This document shows, piece by piece, positions 47,655 through 57,700 of a stretch of DNA of 64,000 bases (positions are counted from its first letter, which is position 1; each line of letters begins with the position of its first letter). Where the stretch lies: contig JACJGO010000004.1 of the NCBI GenBank assembly GCA_014163555.1, forward strand, positions 297,797 to 361,796. The letters run 5' to 3'. The stretch comes from Flavisolibacter longurius (lineage in GTDB: Bacteria; Bacteroidota; Bacteroidia; Chitinophagales; Chitinophagaceae). Position numbers and translations under genes: made by a program. The notes beneath the pieces were generated by a model, which saw only the letters and a list, made by a program, of their open reading frames with translations, was not told the origin of the DNA and did not search any database.

Positions 47655-48854
47655 ATGAAGCCAGCTTATTTTCTTTTCCTCATTGTTTTGGCAGTCGTTG
47701 CCTGCTCCGGTCCGAAAGTATTGCAGGTAACGCAGGATAAAGACCTTTTGCAAACAGTTGAAAGCGCATTTGCTCCGGCAGCTGACCAATACAAGCTCCT
47801 GGCGAAAGCCCTGCCACCTGGCAAGTTTCCAAAAAATTATGATCCGAAAAAGGAGGCCTACGAATTCAGCGGCTCCGAATGGTGGTGCAGCGGCTTTTAT
47901 CCTGGTACGCTTTTGTACCTATACGAACAAACAAAAGATACTGTTCTGTATAAAGAGGCGCTTCGCATGCTGGCCCTGTTAGAAAAAGAAAAGATGAATA
48001 CGGGTACCCATGACCTGGGTTTTATGATGTTCTGCAGTTTTGGAAATGCAGCTCGCATCGCACCAAAACCCGAATACAGGGAGATTTTGCTGCAAAGTGC
48101 AAAGTCCCTGAGCACACGTTTCAACCCAACGGTCGGCACCATCAAATCCTGGAATTCGAAGCCTTCCGATTTCCTGGTGATCATCGACAACATGATGAAC
48201 CTGGAGCTGCTGTTCTGGGCCACCAGGGTGAGTGGTGATTCTTCGTTTTATAAAATTGCAGTAACGCATGCCGACAATACCATCAAACATCATTTTCGTA
48301 CAGACAACAGCTCTTACCATGTGGTGAATTACGAACCTACAACCGGTGCCGTACAGGAAAAACGAACAGCGCAAGGACACAGCAAAGAATCGGCTTGGGC
48401 CCGTGGACAAGCCTGGGGACTGTATGGCTTTACCTTGATGTACCGCGAGACAAAAGATCCGAAATATTTGGCGCAGGCAGAAGCCATCGCCAATTTTATA
48501 CTGGATCATCCCGCCTTGCCGGAGGATAAAATCCCGTATTGGGATTTTAATGCACCCAATATTCCGTCTGCGCTCCGCGATGCCTCGGCCGGTGCCATCA
48601 CCAGTGCGGCTTTGTTCGAATTGTGTCGTTATGCCGGGCCAACGGCAGGCAAAAAATATTTCAGTGCTGCCGAAACGATGCTGCGTTCTCTCTCTTCACC
48701 AACCTACCGTTCTGTGCCGGGTGCTAATGGCGGATTTCTCATTCAACACAATGTGGGACATCTTCCGGCCGGTACCGAAGTGGATGTGTCGCTCACCTAT
48801 GCTGATTATTATTTTACCGAAGCGATGATCCGTTACAAGGCCTTTCAACAGTAA
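47655..48854 (+). CDS. GH88 unsaturated glucuronyl hydrolase
   Basis: A 399-residue lipoprotein: LAVVACSG gives a lipobox Cys at residue 17. The (alpha/alpha)6 landmarks of GH88 are present: THDLGFMMF with D120, IIDNMMNLELLFW with D178 (the two catalytic Asp positions of the family), ESAWARGQAWGLYGF and DASAGAITSAAL. GH88 releases 4,5-unsaturated uronic acid from oligosaccharides after lyase action. Together with GH105 it covers both unsaturated rhamnogalacturonyl and glucuronyl ends. Confidence 0.93.
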   Translation: MKPAYFLFLIVLAVVACSGPKVLQVTQDKDLLQTVESAFAPAADQYKLLAKALPPGKFPKNYDPKKEAYEFSGSEWWCSGFYPGTLLYLYEQTKDTVLYKEALRMLALLEKEKMNTGTHDLGFMMFCSFGNAARIAPKPEYREILLQSAKSLSTRFNPTVGTIKSWNSKPSDFLVIIDNMMNLELLFWATRVSGDSSFYKIAVTHADNTIKHHFRTDNSSYHVVNYEPTTGAVQEKRTAQGHSKESAWARGQAWGLYGFTLMYRETKDPKYLAQAEAIANFILDHPALPEDKIPYWDFNAPNIPSALRDASAGAITSAALFELCRYAGPTAGKKYFSAAETMLRSLSSPTYRSVPGANGGFLIQHNVGHLPAGTEVDVSLTYADYYFTEAMIRYKAFQQ

Positions 48855-48875
48855 ACTTTTTTCAGGGTCAATTTT

Positions 48876-48920
48876 CAGGATGCCGCAGGATAGCTGCCGC
48901 AGGTGCCTTCTTTACTTTGA
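48876..48920 (+). promoter_or_regulatory. CAGGA direct-repeat promoter, copy g (upstream of GH51)
   Basis: CAGGA at 48876-48880 and 48886-48890 with spacer TGCCG, identical to copy a over 18 bases. The -7 candidate TACTTTGA at 48913-48920 starts 27 bp after the second repeat. The leader to the GH51 start would be about 90 nt. Confidence 0.65.
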
Positions 48921-49015
48921 AGACTCAACGATTGGTTGCTTTTCAGGAGGTGCAGTAAATATTCCGGCAGGAATTTTTGGATGAGAAAGCACAAAAAACG
49001 TTGTAAGTTACCTTC

Positions 49016-50560
49016 ATGCAAATCAAATCCCTTACACGAATCTTTTTTGCCGTTGCGCTCTTTTCTACCACAGCATCGGCACAGGTACAGCTTACGGTCA
49101 ATACAAAGAACACACCCACCACCATCAGTCGCCACATCTACGGGCATTTTGCCGAACACCTGGGACGGTGTATCTACGATGGCTTTTGGGTCAGCGATAC
49201 GCTGAACGTTCCCAAGAAAGACCGTATTCGGCTGGATGTGGTGGAAGCGCTGAAAAAGATCAATATTCCCAACCTGCGCTGGCCTGGTGGCTGCTTTGCC
49301 GATGAATACCACTGGCGGGATGGCATTGGTCCAAGGGAAAGCCGTCCCCGCATGGTAAACACCAACTGGGGTGGTGTAGTAGAAGACAACAGCTTTGGTA
49401 CGCATGAATTCCTGGAGCTTTGCAACCTGTTAAACACAGAGCCCTACATTGCCGGCAACGTGGGCAGCGGCACCGTGGAAGAAATGAGCAAGTGGATCGA
49501 ATACCTCAACTTCGACGGCGAAAGCCCGATGGCCAACCTGCGAAAGCAAAACGGTCACCCACAACCGTATAATGTGCAGTACTGGGGGGTGGGCAACGAG
49601 AACTGGGGCTGCGGCGGCAACATGACCGCCGAGTATTATGCCAACGAATACAAGCGCTATGCTTCGTATGCGAAGAATTATCCAAATGCCCGCCTGCGCA
49701 AAGTGGCCGGTGGCGCCAACTCCTTCGATTACCATTGGACAGAAACGCTGATGAAAACAATCCCGCTTAACATGATGTGGGGTGTCTCACTGCACTACTA
49801 CACACTGCCAACGGGCAACTGGGGCAAAAAAGGATCGGCCACGCAGTTTGACGAAGCGCAGTATTTCAACACCATGAAAAATGCCTGGCGCATGGATGAA
49901 CTGGTGACCAAACATTCGGCCATAATGGACAAATATGACAGCGCCAAACGGGTAGCCTTGGTGGTGGACGAGTGGGGAATCTGGACCGACGTAGAACCCG
50001 GCACCAATCCCGGTTTCCTCTACCAGCAAAACAGCCTTCGGGATGCGCTGATCGCGGGCCTGCACCTGAATATTTTCAACAACCATGCGGCGCGGGTAAA
50101 GATGGCCAACCTGGCCCAAACAGTGAATGTATTGCAGGCGCTGATCCTTACGCAAGGGCGGCAGATGCTGCTTACACCCACCTACCATGTGTTTGACCTT
50201 TACAAAGTGCACCACGATGCGAGGTTGGTACCCGTACAGTTCACGAGCCCAGATTATAGTGTTGGTGGCGAAAAAATCCCCGCCTTGTCGGTTTCGGCTT
50301 CGCTAGATTCTACCGGTGCCATGCACATTTCGCTGGTGAACATGGATCCGAACAAAACACAGATGATCCAGACAACGCTGGATGGCAACTTTAAAACTGT
50401 CAGCGGCCGCATGATTACCTCCGGTGCGCTTACCGATATCAATACATTTAGCCAGGATAAAAAAGTGGCTCCCACCAATTTTAACGGTGCCCGCATCAGC
50501 GGAAAAAACCTTACGGTAGCGCTGCCGGCAAAATCGGTGGTAACGCTGACGCTGAAGTAG
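49016..50560 (+). CDS. GH51 alpha-L-arabinofuranosidase
   Basis: A 514-residue protein with signal peptide ([15 protein letters not shown]), hence periplasmic, although many GH51 enzymes are cytoplasmic. The N-terminal strand [39 protein letters not shown], acid/base E195 in [11 protein letters not shown] and nucleophile E319 in VVDEWGIW are textbook GH51. The C-terminal beta-sandwich ([19 protein letters not shown]) is complete. It removes alpha-L-arabinofuranose from arabinan or arabinogalactan side chains. First gene behind promoter g. Confidence 0.95.
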   Translation: MQIKSLTRIFFAVALFSTTASAQVQLTVNTKNTPTTISRHIYGHFAEHLGRCIYDGFWVSDTLNVPKKDRIRLDVVEALKKINIPNLRWPGGCFADEYHWRDGIGPRESRPRMVNTNWGGVVEDNSFGTHEFLELCNLLNTEPYIAGNVGSGTVEEMSKWIEYLNFDGESPMANLRKQNGHPQPYNVQYWGVGNENWGCGGNMTAEYYANEYKRYASYAKNYPNARLRKVAGGANSFDYHWTETLMKTIPLNMMWGVSLHYYTLPTGNWGKKGSATQFDEAQYFNTMKNAWRMDELVTKHSAIMDKYDSAKRVALVVDEWGIWTDVEPGTNPGFLYQQNSLRDALIAGLHLNIFNNHAARVKMANLAQTVNVLQALILTQGRQMLLTPTYHVFDLYKVHHDARLVPVQFTSPDYSVGGEKIPALSVSASLDSTGAMHISLVNMDPNKTQMIQTTLDGNFKTVSGRMITSGALTDINTFSQDKKVAPTNFNGARISGKNLTVALPAKSVVTLTLK

Positions 50561-50604
50561 GCACAGGAAGGAACATACGTAAAACTTGCGTTTGGTGCGG
50601 CTTT

Positions 50605-50656
50605 GCTGAATAGACTTAACAGCCGTACAAACGTTTGACGCAAGGGAAGCTAAATA
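50605..50656 (+). repeat. 52-bp intergenic element, copy 2 (before GH2)
   Basis: It is the partner of 43668-43719 (42 of 52 identical). Here a left arm CTTGCGT...TGCGGCT (50585-50602) is complementary to parts of AGCCGTA...ACGCAAG inside the element, so the region can fold into a large imperfect hairpin. It ends 43 bp before the GH2 start codon. Confidence 0.6.
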
Positions 50657-50699
50657 GACTTGCTGCAGCCGGCTACCAAAAAATAAAATTGTCGATATA

Positions 50700-53540
50700 A
50701 TGACCGTCAAACAATCTTTTTTTTCTTTTCTATTGGCCTTACTGGCGTTAACAACGTCGGCGCAGCAAAAGCTGGTGCAATACCTTTCCGGTACCGATAA
50801 CAAGAACACAGTTGCCTGGGATTTTTTTTGCACCGGTGGCCGCAATAGTGGTTACTGGACAAAAATCCCGCTGCCTTCGCACTGGGAGCAGCAGGGTTTT
50901 GGTTCATACAATTATGGTCGCGATTACAAGACCAATGGCCGCAATGCCCGCTTTTGGGACGAAAAGGGATTGTACAAACACAGTTTCACGGTGCCGGCAA
51001 GCTGGAAGGGAAAAAAAGTAGTGCTGGTGTTTGAAGGGTCGATGACGGATACGGAGGTAAAGATCAACGGAAAAGTGGCAGGCCCCGTCCACCAGGGAGC
51101 GTTTTACCGGTTCAAATACGACGTGACAGATAAGATCCATTTTGGCGGGAAGAATACCCTGGAAGCCACCGTCAGCAAAATGAGTAGTGACCCCAGTGTG
51201 AACAATGCCGAACGCCTGGCCGATTACTGGGTGCTGGGTGGCATCTTCCGGCCGGTTTACCTGGAAGCGGTTCCCAAAGAAAATATCGATTATGTCGCCA
51301 TCGATGCCAAAGCCGATGGCAGCTTTGCGATGCAGGTGTTTGCCGAAGGATTAAAGGCCGGTACCACCATACATGTTTCCATTCTTGATAGCAAAGGCAA
51401 ACAGGTGGCGGCCACATCTGCAAAAGGAAGCAATGGTGTTGTGCTGAAAACCAGTGTTGCCAATGCCGCGCAGTGGACATCGGAAACGCCGCACCTGTAC
51501 AAGGCCGTGGTGTCGTTAAAGGCCGGCGCTAAAACCATTTATCAAACAACAGAAAAATTTGGGTTCCGGACCATCGAGGTGCGTCGTGGCGATGGCATTT
51601 ACGTGAACGGTGTGCAGGTAAAAATGAAAGGCGTAAATCGCCATGTTTGGTGGCCCGAAACGGGGCGGTCGGTAAACCCACAGATCGACCTTGCCGATGT
51701 TCAACTGATCAAAGAAATGAACATGAATGCGGTGCGGTGTTCGCACTACCCGCCGGATAAAACGTTTTTGGACTACTGCGATTCGCTGGGGCTTTATGTG
51801 ATAAACGAACTGGCGGGCTGGCAAAAAGCCTACAGCACAAAGGCCGGTGAGCCGCTGGTAGAGGAGATGGTTAAACGGGACCTGAACCATCCCAGTATTA
51901 TCTTTTGGGCCAATGGCAACGAAGGCGGCACCAACAAGGCGCTGGATGCCGTGTTTACGAAATGGGATTTTTCGGCTCGACCGGTGATCCACCCGCATCA
52001 CCGTCCGGGCAATCATTTTGGCGGCATCGACTGCAACCACTACGAAGATTATTACAGCACCAAAAAAATACTGGAGGATTCGCTGATATACATGCCTACG
52101 GAATTTTTGCATTCGCAGGACGATGGCGGCGCCGGTGCGGCCATGAGCGATTTCTGGGAGCTGTACTGGGGGGCCAAACGCAGTGGCGGCGGCTTTCTCT
52201 GGGCCCTGGTGGATGAAGCCATTGTTCGCACCGATTACAACGGCGTGCTGGATGCAAACGGTCTCAATGCCAACGACGGCATCGTGGGTCCTTACCGGCA
52301 AAAAGAAGGCAGCTTTTTTGCGCTGAAGGAATTGTTTTCCCCGGTGAAGATCCGGATGGAAAACCTCCCGAAACCGTTTGATGGGCGCATAGACGTGGAG
52401 AACCGCTACCACTTTACCAATCTTTCACAGGTGAGCTTTCAATGGGCGCTGGTCAATTACCGCAAACCTTGGGATGCGCTAGCGGGTTATACGGTGGAGA
52501 AAAGGGGTGTGGCTACGTCGCCTTCCGTGGCACCGGGTGCAAAAGGAGTATTGTCGTTACAACTGCCGGCCGATTACAAGGCCTACGATGCACTGATCCT
52601 TGCTGCCATCGGGCCGGATAAAAAAGAAGTCTATAAATGGACCTGGAAAGTAAAGCCGGCAGAAGCCCTTTTGTCGGGTGTGGTTATTAGCAGTGATAGT
52701 ACGGCATCCTTCACGGAAACCGACACCACCTACCTGCTTCGCGGCGGGCAAAATTCAATGGTGCTGGACAAGCGAACCGGTTTGCTTCTCAGTACAAAAA
52801 ATGCTGCCGGTGATAACCTGAGTTTTAAGAATGGCCCCGTGCTGGTGCAGGGCGATGCTAGGCTGACGGGCAGCCGGCATTTTAAAGAAGGCAGGAGCGA
52901 AGTGGTGGAATTCACCTATAACGGCGCCTTAAAATGGGTGCGCTGGAAAATGAACGGCAACGGCTGGGCGGACCTGGACTACGAATACGAGCTAAATGGC
53001 AGTTACCCCTTTGCCGGTGTCAGCTTCAGCTATCCCGAAAATTTTGTGCTGGGGGTAAAATGGCTGGGCAAAGGGCCCTACCGGCAGTGGAAAAACCGCC
53101 TGCAGGGAACACCGGTGAACGTTTATCAAAACCTGTACAACAACACGCATACCAGCTATAACCCCATCGTATACCCGGAATTTAAAGGCTATTACGGAGA
53201 GGTCAGCTGGATGGAGTTTAGCACCGTGGAAGGAAAGTTTTACGTGGCCAGTAAGGACACCGGACTCTATGTGCGCCTGTTTGATTTTTATGGACTGTCG
53301 GGTGCAAGGCCCCACCCCGAACTGCCGGTGGGGAACCTTTCCTTTTTGGATTGCATTCCACCCATTGGCACCAAGCTGGCCCTGAATATCAGCTACAACA
53401 CGGCCAACCTGGGACCGCAGTCGGAGCCGACAAAAATTAGCGGGCCGATTCGGCGCAGCCTGTCGTTTTATTTTGGCTTGCCCAAGGTGACCAACTCAAA
53501 AGAGACATATAGCCGGCCGGAGATTGACCAGGTATTTTAA
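50700..53540 (+). CDS. Glycoside hydrolase family 2 enzyme, beta-galactosidase-like (3)
   Basis: A 946-residue secreted protein (signal MTVKQSFFSFLLALLALTTS). It has the sugar-binding domain (about 60-180), Ig-like domain, then the TIM barrel with MKGVNRHVWWPETG, NAVRCSHYPPD, acid/base E408 in ANGNEGG and likely nucleophile E468 in MPTEFLHS. A long C-terminal region (about 560-946) with a domain like that of long-chain beta-galactosidases (WLGKGPYRQWKNRL) is present. It differs from the two other GH2 proteins, so each may have its own linkage. Confidence 0.9.
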   Translation: MTVKQSFFSFLLALLALTTSAQQKLVQYLSGTDNKNTVAWDFFCTGGRNSGYWTKIPLPSHWEQQGFGSYNYGRDYKTNGRNARFWDEKGLYKHSFTVPASWKGKKVVLVFEGSMTDTEVKINGKVAGPVHQGAFYRFKYDVTDKIHFGGKNTLEATVSKMSSDPSVNNAERLADYWVLGGIFRPVYLEAVPKENIDYVAIDAKADGSFAMQVFAEGLKAGTTIHVSILDSKGKQVAATSAKGSNGVVLKTSVANAAQWTSETPHLYKAVVSLKAGAKTIYQTTEKFGFRTIEVRRGDGIYVNGVQVKMKGVNRHVWWPETGRSVNPQIDLADVQLIKEMNMNAVRCSHYPPDKTFLDYCDSLGLYVINELAGWQKAYSTKAGEPLVEEMVKRDLNHPSIIFWANGNEGGTNKALDAVFTKWDFSARPVIHPHHRPGNHFGGIDCNHYEDYYSTKKILEDSLIYMPTEFLHSQDDGGAGAAMSDFWELYWGAKRSGGGFLWALVDEAIVRTDYNGVLDANGLNANDGIVGPYRQKEGSFFALKELFSPVKIRMENLPKPFDGRIDVENRYHFTNLSQVSFQWALVNYRKPWDALAGYTVEKRGVATSPSVAPGAKGVLSLQLPADYKAYDALILAAIGPDKKEVYKWTWKVKPAEALLSGVVISSDSTASFTETDTTYLLRGGQNSMVLDKRTGLLLSTKNAAGDNLSFKNGPVLVQGDARLTGSRHFKEGRSEVVEFTYNGALKWVRWKMNGNGWADLDYEYELNGSYPFAGVSFSYPENFVLGVKWLGKGPYRQWKNRLQGTPVNVYQNLYNNTHTSYNPIVYPEFKGYYGEVSWMEFSTVEGKFYVASKDTGLYVRLFDFYGLSGARPHPELPVGNLSFLDCIPPIGTKLALNISYNTANLGPQSEPTKISGPIRRSLSFYFGLPKVTNSKETYSRPEIDQVF

Positions 53541-53743
53541 GCCTCCCCAAACCCCTCCGGTGGAGGGGCTTCGCCAGGCTGCGGAGGCCCGCTTGACGAC
53601 GTGTTCTTTTTTGGGCAACCTTTTCTTACTGCATATAGGTACTACAAAAATTATTATTGTGAATACGCAACAAAGCTGTTATGCATACAGAATGGATGAA
53701 TTACAAATATCAATCCGATGGAGAGAGCAATGGCGGTGGAGAG
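53541..53743 (+). other. Intergenic region with GC-rich hairpin
   Basis: CCCCTCC (53552-53558) and GGAGGGG (53562-53568) with loop GGT form a very stable hairpin directly after the GH2 stop. An outer pair, GCCTCC (53541-53546) and GGAGGC (53583-53588), is also complementary. There is no T run, so termination is uncertain; this sequence type is common between Bacteroidota genes. The rest is leader of the dehydrogenase gene. Confidence 0.55.
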
Positions 53744-54748
53744 ATGGTGTTGATACCGCAGGAAGAAATGCACGAAACATTTTTTTCTATACTGGCCGGT
53801 GTTGGATTTACGAATGAAAAAGCAAAGACCTGTGCGGGGATCTTTACCGCTAATAGTGTGGACGGTGTGTACACGCATGGTGTAAACCGCTTTCCTGTTT
53901 TTGTGGACTATGTGAAGGAAGGATATGTCGATAAAGATGCGGAGCCTTCGCTGCAGGCGGCTATGGGAGGGATAGAGGTGTGGCAGGGAAATGGTGGACC
54001 CGGTCCGTTGAATGCGCTACAAGCAACCGACAGGGCCGTAACGATTGCGCAGCAATCCGGCATTGGTTGCGTGGCGATAGCTAACACGAATCACTGGATG
54101 CGTGGCGGCTATTACGGCTGGCGGGCGGCAGAGCAGGGCTGTGTGCTTCTTGCCTGGACCAATACCATCGCCAACATGCCGGCCTGGGGTGCCATCGACA
54201 GTAAACTGGGAAACAACCCGCTGGTGATCTCTCTGCCTTACAACGACAGCGCCATTGTGCTGGATATGGCCATGTCGCAATATTCGTTTGGAGCCATGGA
54301 GCAGGCCGCGGCCAAAGGTGAGGCCCTGCACATGACGGGCGGCTTTGACAAAGAAGGAAATGAAACCAGGGACCCGGCAGCGATCCTCGCTTCGGAACGA
54401 CCAATGCCCATTGGCTACTGGAAAGGCGCCGGTCTTTCGCTCCTGCTTGATATCCTGGCGGCCGTTTTATCGGGAGGGCTTGCTACCTACCAGGTCAGCC
54501 GACAACAAAAAGAGCACAACGTTTCGCAGGTGTTTGTTTGTATCGATCTTACAAAACTACCGCACCACTCTTCTATTCCAAAAATCATTGAAGGCATCAT
54601 CGCCGATTATCACGCCTCAAAGACAGAAGGAGAGAAGGCCGTTCGTTATCCCGGGGAAGGTGTGCTCCAAAGCCGGAACGAAAATCTTGCAAAAGGCATC
54701 CCGGTTCTCCCTACTGTTTGGGAAGGAATCCTCAGACTGAAACCATGA
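53744..54748 (+). CDS. dlgD: Malate/lactate dehydrogenase family oxidoreductase, DlgD (2,3-diketo-L-gulonate reductase)-like
   Basis: The frame opens at 53681, but the start at 53744 (MVLIPQEEMHETFFSILAGV) fits the family length (334 residues; E. coli YiaK/DlgD has 332). Signature parts: SVDGVYTHGVNRFPVFVDYV, ANTNHWMRGGYYGWRAAEQG, AWTNTIANMPAWGA, LGNNPLVISLP, MPIGYWKGAGLSLLLDILA. It has no signal peptide, so it is a cytoplasmic NAD(P)H enzyme reducing a 2,3-diketo sugar acid or similar. Here it probably handles a uronate-derived keto acid; the exact substrate is unknown. Its stop overlaps the next start in an ATGA. Confidence 0.88.
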   Translation: MVLIPQEEMHETFFSILAGVGFTNEKAKTCAGIFTANSVDGVYTHGVNRFPVFVDYVKEGYVDKDAEPSLQAAMGGIEVWQGNGGPGPLNALQATDRAVTIAQQSGIGCVAIANTNHWMRGGYYGWRAAEQGCVLLAWTNTIANMPAWGAIDSKLGNNPLVISLPYNDSAIVLDMAMSQYSFGAMEQAAAKGEALHMTGGFDKEGNETRDPAAILASERPMPIGYWKGAGLSLLLDILAAVLSGGLATYQVSRQQKEHNVSQVFVCIDLTKLPHHSSIPKIIEGIIADYHASKTEGEKAVRYPGEGVLQSRNENLAKGIPVLPTVWEGILRLKP

Positions 54749-57700
54749 AGACAAGTCACGATATTTTTTTGTTTTTTATTTTGCTTTTGACGGCGCAGCC
54801 CGAAGTTTCTGCCCAGCAGAATGTGCTATGGCACGGCACCGAACGAGAGATCCATTACCGTCCCGATGGAGAAGATTTTGTGCTCGTGAACGGAAGCCGC
54901 CGCTTTAACCGGGCCCTGTACGGCGGCAATACCGCCTTTCGGGCCGAAGCCGGCGACAGGCCTGAATTTGCACTTTACCTGCCCGGTATGGGCGGTAACC
55001 TAAAGTTTGGTTTGATCAGAAACGGGCAAAGCAAATGGATCATCGATGCCGACAAGATCGAGACCCGTTACCGCCCGGGATCCATGTTGTACACCATCAA
55101 AGACAGCCTGCTGGGCAACGGAAGCATCCGTATAACCGCCATGGCTACACGGGAAATGGAAGCCTTTATTGTAAAACTCGACGCTTCACAGGTGCCAAAA
55201 GGTGTGGAACTGGTGGCCGTGTATGGCGGCGCTACCGGCACCAAGTTTTCCCGCGAAGGCGATATTGGTGCCGACCCCGAATCGGTCTTTTACCTCAAGC
55301 CGGAATACTGCCGCCACAACGTTTTTACACTGGCTGAGAATGGGTTCACTTTATTTTTTGGCGCCCGGTCTTTAAGCGAAGACGAACGGTACGAAATTCA
55401 ATACGGGCCAAAAACCGATAGTGCAAAACTGCCGGTAACCCTCAAACATCTTTCGGGAATCTTTCCACCGACGGCAAGGTTGCAATTGGGCAATGCCAAA
55501 AAACTGGAAAACCCGTTGGGGGTTTTGTCCACACTGGATAGCACTACACCGGTTGTGGTTGCCCGTTTGGCCCTCACCAACCAACCGCATTATTTTTTCC
55601 TGCAAAACGGCAAAGCGGCGCTAAACACCTATGCACAATTGCCGCAGGTATTTGCAGGGGCAGAAGCCGACCGCAAAGCGCTGGCCGGACGCATAAAGGT
55701 GAACACGCCAGATCCTTACGTAAATACGTTAGGCGGCGCACTGGCGGTAGCCGCGGATGCGGTTTGGGAAACGCCTTCCTTCCTGCATGGCGCCGTTGCC
55801 TGGCGCATGCGGCTACCGGGCTGGCGGGGTGCTTACCTGGGCGATGTGCTGGGCTGGAGCGACCGGGCCCGGACGCATTTTAACGCCTACGCGGCCTCGC
55901 AGGTAACCGAGCCGGCTACGGGCCCTATTGTGATGGACACAGCCCTGAACCTGGCCCGCAGCGCCGAAAAAATGGGCACATCTGTTTTTAGCAGCGGCTA
56001 TATTCCCCGCAATCCCGGCGGCGACAAACGGCCGCACCACTACGACATGAACCTGGGCTTTATCGACCAGTTGCTCAACCATTTTTTATGGACCGGTGAT
56101 ACGGCCTACGTGAAAACCATGTGGCCCCTGCTCAAACGCCACCTGCAATGGGAAGACCGCAATTTTGATGTCGATGGCGATCATTTGTACGACTCCTATG
56201 CCGCCATCTGGGCTAGCGATGCCCTGCAGTACAGCGGCGGTGGCGTTACGCATAGTTCGGCCTATAATTTCAAAGCCTATCAACTGGCTTCCGAGCTGGC
56301 ACCGCTGGTGGGAGAGTATGGGGAACCTTACCGAAAAAAAGCAGCTGCTATCCTGAAGGCCATCAACACACAGTTATGGATACCCAAAAAAGGGGTGTAT
56401 GCCGAGTTCAAGGATTTGCTGGGGAAACAACTGCTGCACGAATCACCAGCCGTATGGACGGTTTACCACGCCATCGATTCAAAAGTGCCCGATCGCTTCC
56501 AGGCCTGGCAGTCCTTGCAATACATCCGGAATGAAATTCCCCGCATCCCCATCCGGGCAAAGGGGTTAACGGATACTACGCTTGCTACCATTGCCACCAC
56601 GTCCTGGCAGCCTTATACCTGGTCGCTGAACAATGTGGCCATGAGCGAAGTGATGCACACGGCGCTGGCCTTTTGGCAGGGCGGACGGAAAGAAGAAGGG
56701 TATAACCTGTTCAAAAGTTCCCTCGTCGAAAGCATGTACCTCGGTGCCAGCCCGGGTAATTTCCAGCAGCTTTCTTTTTACGATGCGATGCGGGGAGAAT
56801 TGTACCGCGATTTTGCCGACGTGATCGGCACAACGGCCCGAAGCCTGGTGGAAGGCTTGTTTGGCTTATTTGTGGACGCCTTACGCGATACGGTCAACTG
56901 GCAACCGGGTTTTCCTGCCGACTGGAAGTCAGCCTCGCTGCAAACCCCCGACCTAACGGTAGCGTTTACCCGCAAAGAGTTGGTGGACCACTACCATTTT
57001 GAAAGCAAGTTGACAAGGCCCCTTGCCCTGCGCCTGAAAGTGGAAGCACCGTTTGCCGATGTGGCATCTGTGACGGTGAATGGAAAAAAAGCAGCCTGGC
57101 AATTTGATACACTGGCCATTGGCAGTCCCCTTGTGCAGATCGCGGCACCCCGGGCAAAAACATTTTCCGTAGTGATCACCTGGAAGCCCAAAAAAGTTGC
57201 TCGGCCGTTTTTGCAACGGGCCGATACCACAAATGCGGTGCTAGTGGGCCTTTCGGGTGGCCGTTTTACAGCGCTCTATGATCCGCAAAATGCGCTTTTG
57301 AATGCCATGCTTACCCCAAAGCAATTGGTGGCAACCATCAAGGATCTTTCGGCACCGCACACGGTTTTCCTGCAAGTAAAGGATGCAGCGGCAACTTACT
57401 GGCACCCGGTACATATTAACCCGGTTATGATGCAAAAAAATCCGCGGCAAACTTCTGCCAAGGGCAATTTTGAAACGGTCGATCTCACGCCGTATTTCAA
57501 CGACCAGGTTACGAATATTTTTAAAAACAAATACCTGTCGCCACGGCCGAAGGTTTCTACTCTCCAATTGCCCACGCAAGGCATCGGCAACTGGGCCTAT
57601 CCCCTGGTAGAGCCGGCGATCATTGATTCCGGATTGCGGCAACGGGCCGGAGTTGCCAATACATTTACCACAAACGAAGGCATTCCCTTTGCCACACCGT

